Shown piece after piece: positions 38,409 through 52,060 of a DNA stretch of 64,000 nucleotides (position 1 is the stretch's first letter; every line of letters begins with the position of its first letter). Position numbers and translations under genes: made by a program. Source of the DNA: Serratia surfactantfaciens. GTDB lineage: Bacteria > Pseudomonadota > Gammaproteobacteria > Enterobacterales > Enterobacteriaceae. Where the stretch lies: the NCBI RefSeq assembly GCF_001642805.2, contig NZ_CP016948.1:1054001-1118000 (forward strand), written 5' to 3'. The notes under the pieces are model-generated. The model saw only the letters and a list, made by a program, of their open reading frames with translations. It was not told the origin of the DNA and did not search any database.

Positions 38409-41400
38409 TTGAGCCAGGAATATACAGAAGATAAAGAAGTTACCCTGAAAAGACTCAGCAGTGGCCGGCGTTTGCTGGAAGCTGTGTTGATCGTGGTAGC
38501 GATTTTTGCCGTTTACCTCATGGCTGCGTTGGTCAGCTTCAATCCGTCTGACCCAAGCTGGTCGCAGACCGCGTGGCATGAGCCGATTCACAACCTGGGC
38601 GGCGGTGTTGGGGCCTGGTTGGCCGACACGCTGTTCTTCACCTTCGGGGTGCTCGCCTACGCGATACCGCCGATCATGCTGGTTCTGTGCTGGGCGGCCT
38701 ACCGCCAACGCGGCAACCGAGACTACGTCGACTATTTCGCGCTCTCACTGCGCCTTATCGGCACTCTGGCGCTGGTGCTCACCTCCTGTGGGCTGGCGGC
38801 GCTGAACGTTGACGATCTTTATTACTTCGCTTCCGGCGGCGTGATCGGCAGCCTGCTGAGCAACGCCATGTTGCCGTGGTTCAACGGCATCGGCGCCACG
38901 CTGGCGCTGCTGTGCGTGTGGGCGGCAGGCCTGACGTTGTTTACCGGCTGGTCCTGGCTGGTGATCGCCGAGAAGATCGGCGGTGCGGTGCTGGGCGTCG
39001 CGACGGTGATGACCAATCGCTCACGCCGCGAAGAACGCTATTTCGAGGATGACGAGCGTTACGTTGACGACGAGCCTGAGCAGGCAGGGAAGGGCGCCGC
39101 CGCAGCGGTTGCCGCGACCGCCGCCGGAGCCGCGGCCGCCGATGACGACGTGCTGTTCTCCGCGCCTTCGGTCACCGAAAGCGCCAAAGCGGCAGCGGAA
39201 GACGCTGCCGATCCGTTGCTCAGCGGCCTGCGTGCCGACGATGACGAAGTCGACGCTGAAGCGGCGCCAATCGCGCCGGCGGCTCCGCCTGCACCGGCGG
39301 TAACGGCGGCGGTCCACGAGCCCGTTGCTGCACCGGTTGGCGTTCAGGCGCCGTCGGTGACGGTGACGGTGGCACCGGCCGCCCCGGCCTCGGTCAACCA
39401 GCACCCGGTAAGCGCCCCGCCACAAGACGCTACGCCGCCGCTATATTCCTTCGAGATCCCGGAAGAAACGCCGGCGCCGAAGGCGACGCGTCCGGTCGAT
39501 CCTTATCAGGATGACGATGAGCCGCGCCTTGGCAACTGGCAAGAGCCGGCTGCGCCGCAACCGCAGGCGCATTCTCCCTTTGATTTTAGCGCTGCGCAGC
39601 GCGACAGCGTCGACCTCGGCGGTTCGGGCGGTTTCAGCGCCACCGGCGCCAGGCCGCAGCTGGACACGGCGGCGGCCACTGCCGCGGCGGGTGCAGCAGC
39701 AGCCACCTTCATGCCTGCTTTCACGGCGACCAGCGACGGCAATCCGCAGGTTAAACAGGGTATCGGCCCTGAGTTGCCGCGGCCGAATCCGGTGCGTATC
39801 CCGACCCGTCGTGAGCTGGCTTCTTACGGCATCAAGCTGCCTTCGCAGCGTGCGGCCGAACAGGAGCTGCGCCAGGCCGAGGCGGAGCCTCAACAGCCGG
39901 CGGCGGTGAACCCGCAGGAAGAAGAGGCGCTGCAAGAAGCCGCGCTGCGTCAGGCGTTTGCCGAACAGCAAAGCCAGCGCTACGGCGAAAGCTACGCTCC
40001 GGAGCAAGATGACGAGAGTGCATTGCAGGAAGCCGAGCTGAGCAAGGCGTTTGCCGAACAGCAGAGCCAACGTTACGGCGAAGAGTATCAACAGGACGAC
40101 GAAGAGGCGCGGCAAGAAGCGGTGCTGCGTCAGGCGTTCGCCGAGCAGCAGCAGGCGCGCTACGGCCAGCAGGAGTCTGCCCCGCAGGCACCGGCCGCCA
40201 GTGCGGTCGATACCCGCAATGCTTTCAGCTTCTCGCCGATGGCGGATTTGGTGGACGATGGCCCTAGCGAGCCGATGTTCACGCTGTCGCCGCAGCTTGA
40301 AGAGCGCATTGAACTGCAGAGCGAGCAAGAGGACGATGTGCCGTTCGGCCAGTTTGAGCCTGCGGAGCCGGCTGCCCAGCCTCAGCAACCGTACCAGCAG
40401 CAGTACCAACAGCCGCAGCAGCAGCCGTATCAACCGTCGCCGCAGCAGGCACCGCAACAGTCTCAGCAACCGCAGGCCGAGCAGCATCCGGCGATGGACA
40501 GCTTGATTCACCCGTTCCTGATGCGCAACGATCAGCCGCTGCAGAAGCCGACCACGCCGCTGCCGACGCTGGATCTGCTGACCGAAGCGCCGAAAGAGGT
40601 GGAGCCGGTCGATTCCTTCGCGCTGGAACAGAAGGCACGCCTGGTAGAGGCCAGCCTGGCCGATTACCGCGTGAAAGCCGACGTGGTAGACATCCTGCCG
40701 GGGCCGGTGATCACCCGCTTCGAGTTGGATCTGGCGCCGGGGGTTAAAGCGGCGCGCATTTCCAACCTGTCGCGCGATCTGGCGCGCTCGCTGTCGACTT
40801 CGGCGGTGCGCGTGGTGGAAGTGATCCCTGGTAAGCCTTACGTCGGTCTGGAGTTGCCGAACACCAAACGTCAGACGGTGTATCTGCGCGAAGTGCTGGA
40901 TTGCCCGGCCTTCCGCGACAACCCGTCGCCGCTGTCCATCGTGTTGGGTAAGGACATCTCCGGCGAACCGGTGGTGGCGGATCTGGGTAAGATGCCGCAC
41001 TTGCTGGTTGCCGGTACCACCGGTTCCGGTAAATCGGTCGGGGTCAACGCCATGATCCTGAGCATTTTGTATAAGGCCACGCCGAAAGAAGTGCGCTTTA
41101 TCATGATCGACCCGAAAATGCTGGAGCTGTCGGTTTACGAAGGCATCCCGCATCTGTTGACCGACGTGGTCACCGACATGAAAGACGCGGCCAACGCGCT
41201 GCGCTGGTGCGTGGGCGAAATGGAACGCCGCTACAAGCTGATGTCAGCCCTGGGTGTACGTAACCTGGCCGGTTACAACGAGCGTGTCGATCAGGCCGAA
41301 GCGATGGGGCGTCCGATCCCGGATCCGTTCTGGAAGCCGACCGACAGCATGGACATCACGCCGCCGGTACTGGAGAAAGAGCCATACATCGTGGTGATGG

Positions 41401-42038
41401 TCGACGAATTCGCCGACCTGATCATGACGGTGGGCAAGAAGGTTGAAGAGCTGATTGCTCGCCTGGCGCAGAAAGCGCGTGCGGCGGGCATCCACCTGGT
41501 GCTGGCGACCCAGCGTCCGTCGGTGGATGTGATCACCGGCCTGATCAAGGCCAACATTCCGACGCGTATCGCCTTTACCGTGTCGAGCAAGATCGACTCC
41601 CGCACCATCCTCGATCAGGGCGGCGCAGAGTCCTTGCTGGGGATGGGCGACATGCTCTATCTGGCGCCGAACTCCTCGATTCCGGTGCGTGTACATGGCG
41701 CATTCGTGCGCGATCAGGAAGTGCACGCGGTGGTCAAGGATTGGAAAGCGCGCGAGCGGCCCCAATATAAAGAGGGCATTCTCAGCGGCGGCGAAGACGG
41801 CGAGGGCGGAGCCGGCGGTGGGATGGACGGCGACGAAGAGCTGGATCCGCTGTTTGACCAGGCGGTGGATTTCGTGGTGGATAAACGCCGCGCCTCCATC
41901 TCTGGCGTACAGCGCCAGTTCCGCATCGGCTATAACCGCGCCGCGCGCATCATCGAACAGATGGAAGCGCAAGGCATCGTCAGTGAGCAGGGGCACAACG
42001 GCAACCGCGAGGTGCTGGCGCCGCCGCGGCATGACTGA
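38409..42038 (+). CDS. ftsK: Cell division DNA translocase FtsK
   Basis: This is the septal DNA pump that resolves chromosome dimers with XerCD. It has 1209 residues, starting at TTG 38409 ([20 protein letters not shown]). The N-terminal domain has four membrane spans (about 20-200). A long Ala/Pro/Gln/Glu-rich linker (about 215-740) contains three tandem copies of a segment like [21 protein letters not shown] at residues 507, 538 and 567. The RecA-type motor has Walker A GTTGSGKS near 869, and the C-terminal winged-helix gamma domain ends [19 protein letters not shown]. Confidence 0.98.
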   Translation: MSQEYTEDKEVTLKRLSSGRRLLEAVLIVVAIFAVYLMAALVSFNPSDPSWSQTAWHEPIHNLGGGVGAWLADTLFFTFGVLAYAIPPIMLVLCWAAYRQRGNRDYVDYFALSLRLIGTLALVLTSCGLAALNVDDLYYFASGGVIGSLLSNAMLPWFNGIGATLALLCVWAAGLTLFTGWSWLVIAEKIGGAVLGVATVMTNRSRREERYFEDDERYVDDEPEQAGKGAAAAVAATAAGAAAADDDVLFSAPSVTESAKAAAEDAADPLLSGLRADDDEVDAEAAPIAPAAPPAPAVTAAVHEPVAAPVGVQAPSVTVTVAPAAPASVNQHPVSAPPQDATPPLYSFEIPEETPAPKATRPVDPYQDDDEPRLGNWQEPAAPQPQAHSPFDFSAAQRDSVDLGGSGGFSATGARPQLDTAAATAAAGAAAATFMPAFTATSDGNPQVKQGIGPELPRPNPVRIPTRRELASYGIKLPSQRAAEQELRQAEAEPQQPAAVNPQEEEALQEAALRQAFAEQQSQRYGESYAPEQDDESALQEAELSKAFAEQQSQRYGEEYQQDDEEARQEAVLRQAFAEQQQARYGQQESAPQAPAASAVDTRNAFSFSPMADLVDDGPSEPMFTLSPQLEERIELQSEQEDDVPFGQFEPAEPAAQPQQPYQQQYQQPQQQPYQPSPQQAPQQSQQPQAEQHPAMDSLIHPFLMRNDQPLQKPTTPLPTLDLLTEAPKEVEPVDSFALEQKARLVEASLADYRVKADVVDILPGPVITRFELDLAPGVKAARISNLSRDLARSLSTSAVRVVEVIPGKPYVGLELPNTKRQTVYLREVLDCPAFRDNPSPLSIVLGKDISGEPVVADLGKMPHLLVAGTTGSGKSVGVNAMILSILYKATPKEVRFIMIDPKMLELSVYEGIPHLLTDVVTDMKDAANALRWCVGEMERRYKLMSALGVRNLAGYNERVDQAEAMGRPIPDPFWKPTDSMDITPPVLEKEPYIVVMVDEFADLIMTVGKKVEELIARLAQKARAAGIHLVLATQRPSVDVITGLIKANIPTRIAFTVSSKIDSRTILDQGGAESLLGMGDMLYLAPNSSIPVRVHGAFVRDQEVHAVVKDWKARERPQYKEGILSGGEDGEGGAGGGMDGDEELDPLFDQAVDFVVDKRRASISGVQRQFRIGYNRAARIIEQMEAQGIVSEQGHNGNREVLAPPRHD

Positions 42039-42065
42039 TGCTTTAGCCATTGCAATTCAATAAGA

Positions 42066-42087
42066 AAGGGCCGCTTAAGCGGCCCTT
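42066..42087. terminator. ftsK terminator hairpin
   Basis: A perfect 22-bp palindrome (AAGGGCCGCTT / AAGCGGCCCTT) lies 27 bp after the ftsK stop. It has strong stem potential but no T-run (TGTGC follows). Confidence 0.65.
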
Positions 42088-42233
42088 GTGCAAAGAAGCG
42101 TAAACCCGTTTCTTCTCGGAACATTGGCCTACCGACCGGCCGCCGGCTTCGGGTAAAGTAACGGGGTAAAGGGTTGATTTGACCCGCACGGCGTCGCCCT
42201 GCGGTTAACGCATTTCATAAGGTATCTGGAATA

Positions 42234-42845
42234 ATGAAAAAACTGTTAGTTGCCTGCTGTCTGCTTTCGGGATTCGCTTCTACCTCCGTGCTGGCCGACG
42301 CCGCACAGGATCTGCAAAGTCGCCTGGCGAAGGTGAACAGTTTCCACGCCAGCTTCTCGCAAACCGTAACCAGCGCCGACGGCGCCGCGGTGCAGCAGGG
42401 GGAAGGCGAGCTGTGGGTGAAGCGGCCGAACCTGTTCAACTGGCACATGACGTCGCCGGATGAGAGCGTGCTGGTCTCCGATGGCCAGACCCTGTGGTTC
42501 TACAACCCGTTCGTTGAGCAGGTCACGGCGACCTGGCTGAAAAACGCCACCGGCAATACGCCGTTCATGCTGATCACCCGCAATAATGCCAGCGACTGGA
42601 AACAGTACAACGTGAAGCAAAAGGGCGATGACTTCGAACTGACGCCGAAATCCGCCAGCGGCAATCTGAAGCAGTTCGCCATCAGCGTGACCAACAGCGG
42701 TACCATCCGTAGCTTCGCCGCAGTGGAGCAGGACGGCCAGCGCAGTTCCTACACGCTGAAAAGCCAGCAGAACGTCGCCGCCGATCCGGCCAAATTCAAA
42801 TTTACCCCACCGAAGGGGGTGACGCTGGACGACCAGCGCCAGTGA
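42234..42845 (+). CDS. lolA: Outer-membrane lipoprotein carrier LolA
   Basis: This is the periplasmic chaperone that takes mature lipoproteins from LolCDE to LolB. It has 203 residues, the normal length. A signal peptide ([14 protein letters not shown]...SVLA, cleavage near residue 21) is followed by [24 protein letters not shown] and the hydrophobic-cavity core ([29 protein letters not shown]). rarA begins 7 bp after its stop, suggesting co-transcription. Confidence 0.98.
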   Translation: MKKLLVACCLLSGFASTSVLADAAQDLQSRLAKVNSFHASFSQTVTSADGAAVQQGEGELWVKRPNLFNWHMTSPDESVLVSDGQTLWFYNPFVEQVTATWLKNATGNTPFMLITRNNASDWKQYNVKQKGDDFELTPKSASGNLKQFAISVTNSGTIRSFAAVEQDGQRSSYTLKSQQNVAADPAKFKFTPPKGVTLDDQRQ

Positions 42846-42852
42846 GGTGCAA

Positions 42853-44199
42853 GTGAGTAATAATCTGTCGCTCGACTTTTCCCAGAACGAGTTCCAGCCG
42901 TTGGCCGCGCGCATGCGGCCGACCACGCTAGCGCAATACATCGGCCAGCAGCATCTGCTGGCCGCCGGCAAACCGCTGCCGCGCGCCATTGAGGCCGGGC
43001 AGCTGCACTCGATGATTTTATGGGGGCCGCCGGGCACCGGGAAGACGACGCTGGCAGAGCTGATCGGCCGCTACGGTCAGGCGGATGTCGAACGAATTTC
43101 TGCCGTGACCTCCGGCATCAAGGAGATCCGCGAGGCGATCGAACAGGCGCGGCAAAACCGCGACGCCGGCCGCCGCACCATCCTATTCGTCGACGAGGTG
43201 CACCGCTTCAACAAAAGCCAGCAGGACGCTTTCCTGCCGCACATTGAAGACGGCACCATCACCTTTATCGGTGCCACCACCGAGAATCCGTCGTTCGAGC
43301 TGAACTCGGCGCTGCTGTCCCGCGCCCGTGTCTATCTGTTGAAGGCGCTGACCGCCGAAGATATCGGCCAGGTGCTGGATCAGGCCATGAATGACAAGAC
43401 GCGCGGCTTTGGCGGCCAGAATGTCGAGTTGCCGGCGGAAACGCGTCGCCTGCTGTCGGAGTTGGTGGGCGGCGATGCGCGCCGGGCGCTGAACAGCCTG
43501 GAAATGATGGCGGACATGGCGGAGTTAGACGCCAAGGGCGTGCGGGTGCTGACGCCGGACCTGCTGAAAGAGGTGTCGGGCGAGCGCAGCGCGCGCTTCG
43601 ACAATAAGGGCGACCGTTATTACGATCTGATTTCCGCGCTGCATAAATCGGTGCGCGGTTCGGCGCCGGACGCCGCGCTGTATTGGTATGCGCGCATTAT
43701 TACCGCCGGCGGCGACCCGCTTTACGTGGCGCGCCGTCTGTTGGCGATCGCCTCTGAAGACGTGGGCAACGCCGATCCGCGCGGCATGCAGGTGGCGATC
43801 GCCGCCTGGGATTGTTTTACCCGCGTGGGGCCGGCGGAAGGCGAGCGCGCCATCGCGCAGGCGATCGTCTATCTGGCCTGCGCACCGAAGAGCAACGCGG
43901 TTTACACCGCGTTCAAAGCCGCCATGCGCGATGCCAAAGAGCAGGCCGATTATGACGTGCCGGAACACCTGCGCAACGCGCCGACCAAGCTGATGAAGGA
44001 GATGGGGCTGGGGGCGGAATACCGTTACGCCCACGACGAACCCAACGCCTACGCCGCCGGCGAGAACTATTTCCCGCCTGAAATGGCCAAGACGCGCTAC
44101 TATCAACCGACCTCGCGCGGGCTGGAAGGGAAAATCGGCGAAAAGTTGGCATGGCTGGCTGAGCAGGATCAAAATAGCCCGACAAAACGCTACCGCTAG
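42853..44199 (+). CDS. rarA: Replication-associated recombination protein RarA (MgsA)
   Basis: This is an AAA+ clamp-loader-like ATPase acting at stalled replication forks. It has 448 residues from GTG 42853 ([13 protein letters not shown]), preceded by GAGG at 5 bases; a GTG two codons earlier is less well placed. Walker [10 protein letters not shown], Walker [11 protein letters not shown] and sensor 1 [18 protein letters not shown] are present, and the C-terminal tetramerisation domain ends [12 protein letters not shown]. Confidence 0.97.
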   Translation: MSNNLSLDFSQNEFQPLAARMRPTTLAQYIGQQHLLAAGKPLPRAIEAGQLHSMILWGPPGTGKTTLAELIGRYGQADVERISAVTSGIKEIREAIEQARQNRDAGRRTILFVDEVHRFNKSQQDAFLPHIEDGTITFIGATTENPSFELNSALLSRARVYLLKALTAEDIGQVLDQAMNDKTRGFGGQNVELPAETRRLLSELVGGDARRALNSLEMMADMAELDAKGVRVLTPDLLKEVSGERSARFDNKGDRYYDLISALHKSVRGSAPDAALYWYARIITAGGDPLYVARRLLAIASEDVGNADPRGMQVAIAAWDCFTRVGPAEGERAIAQAIVYLACAPKSNAVYTAFKAAMRDAKEQADYDVPEHLRNAPTKLMKEMGLGAEYRYAHDEPNAYAAGENYFPPEMAKTRYYQPTSRGLEGKIGEKLAWLAEQDQNSPTKRYR

Positions 44200-44240
44200 C
44201 CTGGCCGTTGCGGTAAGGTTAGCGGGTATCACTCTTCTTT

Positions 44241-44265
44241 TATGCGGCTATAAATCAGCCGCATA
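44241..44265 (+). other. Hairpin in the rarA-serS gap
   Basis: A perfect 9-bp inverted repeat, TATGCGGCT / AGCCGCATA with a 7-base loop, lies 41 bp after rarA and 43 bp before the serS start. No T-run follows, so it may be an mRNA leader structure of serS or a weak rarA terminator. Confidence 0.45.
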
Positions 44266-44266
44266 G

Positions 44267-45601
<1,335 letters not shown>

Positions 45602-45616
45602 ACAGCCAATCACTAG

Positions 45617-45643
45617 AAAAAAGCGCCTGCGGGCGCTTTTTTT
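45617..45643 (+). terminator. serS terminator
   Basis: A stem AAAAAAGCGCC / GGCGCTTTTTT with a 4-base loop and trailing T lies 15 bp after the serS stop. The A-rich left arm means it may also serve the convergent DUF1801 gene. Confidence 0.9.
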
Positions 45644-45654
45644 ATGTCGAGAAT

Positions 45655-46020
45655 TCAGTCTGCCGCCAGCGCGTAAGCCTGTTTAATGTAGTCGGCCAGA
45701 TGTTTGCTTTTCACCTCGGTGGGTGAGTGGAGCTTGATGTGCCGCCGATACTGACCGCTGCCTTCAAGTTGGTGATGGCGATCTGTCAATCGGTAGCCGT
45801 GGCCGAATTCCACCGTAACGTGGTTGCGATAGGCGAAAACGCCGCAGAAAAATTGGCGATGCGAGAACATGATGCCACCGTATTTGACCGATTCGGTGAC
45901 GCCATCGCCGCTCGCGGCAGCGGCCCGGCGAACCTGTTGCACTATCTCCAGCAGCTCGCCGTGCGTGCTGCCGATGTCCGCCAGCAGGGCTGCGACCGCC
46001 GCATCATTTGCCTGACTCAT
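45655..46020 (-). CDS. DUF1801 domain protein (YdhG/CyaY-like superfamily)
   Basis: This is a cytosolic protein of 121 residues with no established function. The conserved core VTESVKYGGIMFSHRQFFCGVFAYRNHVTVEFGHG followed by a C-terminal HIKLHSPTEVKSKHLADYIKQAY helix is typical of DUF1801. It occupies the place of E. coli dmsABC-ycaC next to serS and is not found there in E. coli. It is divergent from ycaD. Confidence 0.85.
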   Translation of the reverse strand: MSQANDAAVAALLADIGSTHGELLEIVQQVRRAAAASGDGVTESVKYGGIMFSHRQFFCGVFAYRNHVTVEFGHGYRLTDRHHQLEGSGQYRRHIKLHSPTEVKSKHLADYIKQAYALAAD

Positions 46021-46183
46021 CCTGTTTCCTTATCGTCAAATACGCACTGCGCTGAGCATAGCGCTTTTTCAGTCGGTTAACCGGAAACAAATCGTGCGGT
46101 GGAATGATAAGAGGCGATTGACTTTTTTATCGCCAGTGGCATGATGCGCGCACTCTCATTGCGCGTTCGGTCACAATTTCACT

Positions 46184-47335
46184 ATGTCCGCATACTCCCG
46201 CCCGGTGCTGTTATTGCTCTGCGGCCTCTTGCTGCTCACGGTATCCATTGCCGTTTTGAATACGCTCGTGCCCCTTTGGTTAACCCATGCTCAGTTGTCG
46301 ACCTGGCAAGTGGGAATGGTCAGCTCTTCTTATTTCAGCGGCAACCTGTTGGGCACGCTGGTGGCGGGCAAACTGATCCAACGCGTCGGCTTCACCCGCA
46401 GCTATCACCTTTCTTGTCTGGTATTCGCCGCCGCGACCGCCGGTATGGTGCTGTCGATCGATTTCTGGAGTTGGCTGGGTTGGCGCTTCTTCGCCGGCGT
46501 CGGCTGCGCCTGGATTTGGGTGATCGTAGAGAGCGCGCTGTTGCGCAGCGGCAACCTGAGCAACCGCGGCCAGCTGCTGGCGGCCTATATGATCGTCTAT
46601 TACCTCGGAACGGTGACCGGCCAATTGCTGTTGAGCATGACCTCGACCGAATTGCTGCACGTGGTGCCGTGGGTGACCGCCATTGTGATCAGCGCCATGC
46701 TGCCGATGCTGTTCGCGCGGGTCAACCGTCATGAAGATGAGCCGCAGCAGGCGGCGGTGTGGTCGATGCTGAGACGCCGTAGCGCGCGCCTTGGCATCAA
46801 CGGCTGCATCATCTCCGGCATTGTGCTCGGTTCGCTGTACGGCCTGATGCCACTGTACCTCTCTCATCAGGGCATGAGCGACGCCAACGTCGGTTACTGG
46901 ATGGCGCTGCTGGTCAGCTCCGGCATCGTCGGCCAATGGCCGGTTGGACGCCTGGCCGATCGTTACGGGCGTCTGCTGGTGCTGCGCATTCAGGTGTTCG
47001 TGGTGATCCTCGCCAGCGTGGCGATGCTCGGCAACTATGCCATGGCGCCTTCGCTGTTCATCCTCGGTTGCGCCGGCTTTACCCTGTATCCGGTAGCGAT
47101 GTCCTGGGCCTGTGAGAAGGCGATGCCACACGAGCTGGTGGCGATGAACCAGGCGCTGTTGATGAGCTACACCATCGGCAGCCTGCTGGGCCCATCGATG
47201 ACGGCGCTGCTGATGCAAAACTACTCCGACCGCGTGCTGTTCGTGATGATTGCCGCCGTGGCGCTGGTTTATCTGCTGATGCTGCTGAAAAAGCAGAAAC
47301 CGGATCACCACCACACGCCGTTCGCCGCCGCCTGA
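46184..47335 (+). CDS. ycaD: MFS transporter YcaD
   Basis: This is a major-facilitator transporter of 383 residues with twelve predicted membrane helices and unknown substrate. E. coli YcaD has 382 residues and the same landmarks: [52 protein letters not shown] and [16 protein letters not shown] (loop 8-9 motif). The ATG follows GGTCACAATTTCACT with no strong Shine-Dalgarno sequence. Confidence 0.95.
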   Translation: MSAYSRPVLLLLCGLLLLTVSIAVLNTLVPLWLTHAQLSTWQVGMVSSSYFSGNLLGTLVAGKLIQRVGFTRSYHLSCLVFAAATAGMVLSIDFWSWLGWRFFAGVGCAWIWVIVESALLRSGNLSNRGQLLAAYMIVYYLGTVTGQLLLSMTSTELLHVVPWVTAIVISAMLPMLFARVNRHEDEPQQAAVWSMLRRRSARLGINGCIISGIVLGSLYGLMPLYLSHQGMSDANVGYWMALLVSSGIVGQWPVGRLADRYGRLLVLRIQVFVVILASVAMLGNYAMAPSLFILGCAGFTLYPVAMSWACEKAMPHELVAMNQALLMSYTIGSLLGPSMTALLMQNYSDRVLFVMIAAVALVYLLMLLKKQKPDHHHTPFAAA

Positions 47336-47340
47336 GCATA

Positions 47341-47367
47341 AAAAAACCGGCCATGAGCCGGTTTTTT
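47341..47367. terminator. Bidirectional terminator between ycaD and pflA
   Basis: A perfect 11-bp inverted repeat, AAAAAACCGGC / GCCGGTTTTTT with loop CATGA, lies 5 bp after ycaD and 17 bp before the convergent pflA stop. Confidence 0.92.
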
Positions 47368-47384
47368 CTTGTGGCGTGCGCCAA

Positions 47385-48125
47385 TCAGTAGATCACTTTG
47401 TGGCCGTAGCTTTCCAGGATGCCTTTGACGCGATCCATGGTCTCGGCTTTTGGCGGATGCACGCCGTCCAGCTTGTACTCTTCCCCCATCGCCACCCATT
47501 TGTGCTTGCCCAGCTCGTGGTAGGGCAGCAGCTCGATTTTCTCGATGTTGGCCATGTCCTTGGTGAACTCGCCCAGCAGATGCGCCGACTTATCGTCGTC
47601 TGACCAACCCGGCACCACCACGTAGCGGATCCAGGTGCGCTGGTTGCGTTTCGCCAGGTAGCGGGCGAATTCCAGCGTGCGGTGATTGGAGACGCCAACC
47701 AGGTTCTGGTGGATCTCGTCGTTCATCTGTTTCAGGTCCAGCATCACCAGATCGGTGGTATCCAGCAGCTCGTCGATCACCGGATCGTAGCGGCGCACGA
47801 AACCGTTGGTATCCAGGCAGGTATTGATGCCTTCGGCATGGCAGGCGCGGAACCAGTCGCGCACGAATTCAGCCTGCAGAATCGCTTCGCCGCCGGATGC
47901 GGTCACGCCGCCGCCGGAGGCATTCATGAAGTGGCGATAGGCCACCGCGTCTTTCATCAGCTCTTCGACGGTCACTTCTTTGCCGCCGTGGGTGTCCCAG
48001 GTATCGCGGTTATGGCAATAGAGGCAGCGCATCAGGCAGCCCTGGAAGAAGACGATAAAGCGGATCCCGGGCCCATCGACGGTGCCGCAGGATTCGAAGG
48101 AGTGGATGCGACCAGTTACTGACAT
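47385..48125 (-). CDS. pflA: Pyruvate formate-lyase-activating enzyme PflA
   Basis: This is a radical-SAM enzyme that installs the glycyl radical on PflB. It has 246 residues from ATG 48125 ([20 protein letters not shown]), equal to E. coli. The [4Fe-4S] motif C30-x3-C34-x2-C37 (CLMRCLYC) and the GG(E) motif [12 protein letters not shown] segment are present. The open frame runs 54 codons further upstream through non-homologous sequence and is not counted. It lies 280 bp after pflB. Confidence 0.98.
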   Translation of the reverse strand: MSVTGRIHSFESCGTVDGPGIRFIVFFQGCLMRCLYCHNRDTWDTHGGKEVTVEELMKDAVAYRHFMNASGGGVTASGGEAILQAEFVRDWFRACHAEGINTCLDTNGFVRRYDPVIDELLDTTDLVMLDLKQMNDEIHQNLVGVSNHRTLEFARYLAKRNQRTWIRYVVVPGWSDDDKSAHLLGEFTKDMANIEKIELLPYHELGKHKWVAMGEEYKLDGVHPPKAETMDRVKGILESYGHKVIY

Positions 48126-48270
48126 TGCGGGGTTTTCTCCAATATTGACTGTCAAACGCAGTCTAAAAATAGGCGCGTGGCCGCCGGCCAGGTATCTGCG
48201 ATGCAGCGGCGGGATGAGCCCGCCACCGGGGGTAATGATGCCTGTCGGCCGGTCAGTTGCCGGATAACTG

Positions 48271-48309
48271 TTTTGCCGGCTATCCATTCAGTATAGATGT
48301 CCGGCAAAA
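48271..48309 (-). promoter_or_regulatory. Inverted repeat with a possible -10 upstream of pflA
   Basis: TTTTGCCGG (48271-48279) and CCGGCAAAA (48301-48309) form a 9-bp inverted repeat. The 21-base spacer carries TATACT on the minus strand (revcomp at 48291-48296), so it could be a pflA promoter flanked by an operator, or a pflB-pflA processing structure. Confidence 0.3.
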
Positions 48310-48348
48310 CAGACTCGCACAGAGTCAGGGGAGAGCGGTGGGAGAAAA

Positions 48349-48397
48349 GGGCCGGAAGAACCGGCCCGACGTTGCTACCGGGCGGTTTCCCGCCCGG
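48349..48397 (-). terminator. Two tandem hairpins after pflB
   Basis: GGGCCGG/CCGGCCC (48349-48367, 5-base loop) and CCGGGCGG/CCGCCCGG (48378-48397, TTTC loop) lie 8 and 38 bp after the pflB stop. No T-run is present on the minus strand. They probably stabilise pflB mRNA or limit read-through into pflA. Confidence 0.5.
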
Positions 48398-48405
48398 CTG
48401 GCGCA

Positions 48406-50688
<2,283 letters not shown>

Positions 50689-50742
50689 TGTACACCTACC
50701 TTTGATTGTGGATTTCTAACTCTGCGCGCGGTAACTCACAGC

Positions 50743-51603
50743 TTAGTGCTGCTCGCGGCCCCCGCGCAGATAAATTACCCAGTAAGTCAACCCAACCAGC
50801 AGACCGCCGCCGATGATGTTACCGATGGTGACCGGAATCAGGTTGTCGATGATGAAGTTGCTTACTGTCAGATGAGCGAATTGCTCAGGTACCGCCCCTA
50901 CGGCTTGCCAGAATTCTGGCGTGGCGAAGTGTTTGACCACGATGCCCATAGGGATCATAAACATGTTGGCGATGCTGTGTTCGAAGCCGCTGGCGACAAA
51001 CATACCGACCGGCAGCACCATGGCGAGCATCTTGTCGGTCAGGGTGCGGCCGGAGTAGCTCATCCAGACCGCCAGGCAGACCATCAGGTTGGCCAGAATG
51101 CCGAGGCATACGGCTTCGATGAAGGTGTGATGCAGCTTATGGTCTGCGGTTTGCAGGACATTCAGGCCCCACTGGCCGTTGGCGACCATATACTCGCCGG
51201 AGAACCAAATCAGCGCCACGAAGAACAGCGCGCCGACCAGGTTGCCGAGATAAACGTTCAGCCAGTTGGTGCCCAGCTGGCCCCAGCTGATGCGGCCGCT
51301 GGCCTTGGCGATGACGATAAGTACGGTAGAGGTGAACAGGTCGGCGCCCGACACCACCACCAGCATTAACCCGAGAGAGAAGCAGATGCCGCCGACCAGT
51401 TTCGCCAGCCCGAAAGGCACGCCGGCGGTGCCGGTAGTCGCCGTGATGTAGAAGACGAAGGCGATGGAAATGAAGACACCAGCGGTGATCGCCAAATAAA
51501 ACGTTTTCAGCGGATGTTTGGTGGCTTTATACACGCCGGCATCCTCAGCGATTTTCGCCGTTGCCGCAGGTAAAATCAGATCGAAGGGGCTGTCAGTTTT
51601 CAA
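50743..51603 (-). CDS. focA: Formate channel FocA
   Basis: This is a pentameric inner-membrane formate/nitrite-family channel that exports and re-imports formate. It has 286 residues with six membrane helices. The FNT signatures are present: the N-terminal cytoplasmic helix (PFDLILPAATAKIAEDAGVYKA) that PflB can contact, the omega-loop region around NVYLGNLVGALFF, and the pore histidine in GFEHSIANMF. It is the first gene of focA-pflB, with FNR and IHF sites upstream. Confidence 0.98.
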   Translation of the reverse strand: MKTDSPFDLILPAATAKIAEDAGVYKATKHPLKTFYLAITAGVFISIAFVFYITATTGTAGVPFGLAKLVGGICFSLGLMLVVVSGADLFTSTVLIVIAKASGRISWGQLGTNWLNVYLGNLVGALFFVALIWFSGEYMVANGQWGLNVLQTADHKLHHTFIEAVCLGILANLMVCLAVWMSYSGRTLTDKMLAMVLPVGMFVASGFEHSIANMFMIPMGIVVKHFATPEFWQAVGAVPEQFAHLTVSNFIIDNLIPVTIGNIIGGGLLVGLTYWVIYLRGGREQH

Positions 51604-51642
51604 ACTAACTCTCGCTCTTAAGGGTTAAAACAACGCAATGAG

Positions 51643-51648
51643 ATACTA
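51643..51648 (-). promoter_or_regulatory. Predicted focA -10 element
   Basis: TAGTAT on the minus strand would place the transcription start near 51636. That puts the FNR site centre at -41.5, the exact class II position. It is inferred from spacing. Confidence 0.5.
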
Positions 51649-51670
51649 GCAAAGCAGTATAGGGGAAAAT

Positions 51671-51684
51671 TTGATTTGGATCAT
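51671..51684 (-). promoter_or_regulatory. FNR site upstream of focA-pflB
   Basis: TTGATTTGGATCAT matches TTGATnnnnATCAA at 9 of 10 positions. It is centred 74 bp upstream of the focA ATG. focA-pflB is a known FNR-activated operon in E. coli. Confidence 0.75.
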
Positions 51685-51738
51685 AAGGCGGGGAAGTAGA
51701 GCGGCAAAATGACGTGTTTTTTGTGTGGTTTTTGTGGT

Positions 51739-51751
51739 TAATTAATTGATT
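51739..51751 (-). promoter_or_regulatory. IHF consensus site upstream of focA
   Basis: On the minus strand AATCAATTAATTA is a perfect match to WATCAANNNNTTR, inside an A/T-rich flank that would suit IHF. It lies about 100-115 bp upstream of the predicted start site. IHF is required for full anaerobic pfl expression in E. coli. Confidence 0.5.
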
Positions 51752-51995
51752 TTTAAGAAAAAACAATTTTTTAATGTTTGCAAATTTTTTTGAATAAGCA
51801 GGGTGGGCCGCAGGCGCTAAAGTTAAATTTTTAGACGTTTTGTCGCTGTTCGTCGCTGAAAGTTTAATTATCGGTTAATTATTATTTCACCGTCCGGCAA
51901 CAATCGCCGGTTTATTTCTTTTTATGGCCGTTTAACCGCCTGCTTCCCAGCTGGAAAATAAGTCAGAATACGTTGAAATAACGCGCAAAAATAAA

Positions 51996-52019
51996 AACGC
52001 CGCAACGGAGTGCGGCGTT
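51996..52019 (-). terminator. ycaO terminator
   Basis: A stem AACGCCGCA / TGCGGCGTT with a 6-base loop is followed on the minus strand by TTTATTTTT, an intrinsic terminator 42 bp after the ycaO stop. Confidence 0.88.
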
Positions 52020-52060
52020 CAGCAACAGGGGTACTCCCAAAGTGGCAGCCCCCGATGGCA

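Larger units (their letters stand above)
51604..52060. other. focA-ycaO intergenic region, AT-rich (457 bp)
   Basis: No gene is visible. It is the most AT-rich part of the window (about 51710-51960). It holds the focA-pflB regulatory region (an FNR site, a -10 box and an IHF consensus) and, at its ycaO end, the ycaO terminator. In E. coli the corresponding region also binds ArcA; I could not assign an ArcA site with confidence. Confidence 0.6.

Noticed and set aside
39441-41153. 570-codon frame opposite ftsK
   Set aside because: Leu/Arg-rich antisense of the Gln/Glu/Ala-rich FtsK linker.
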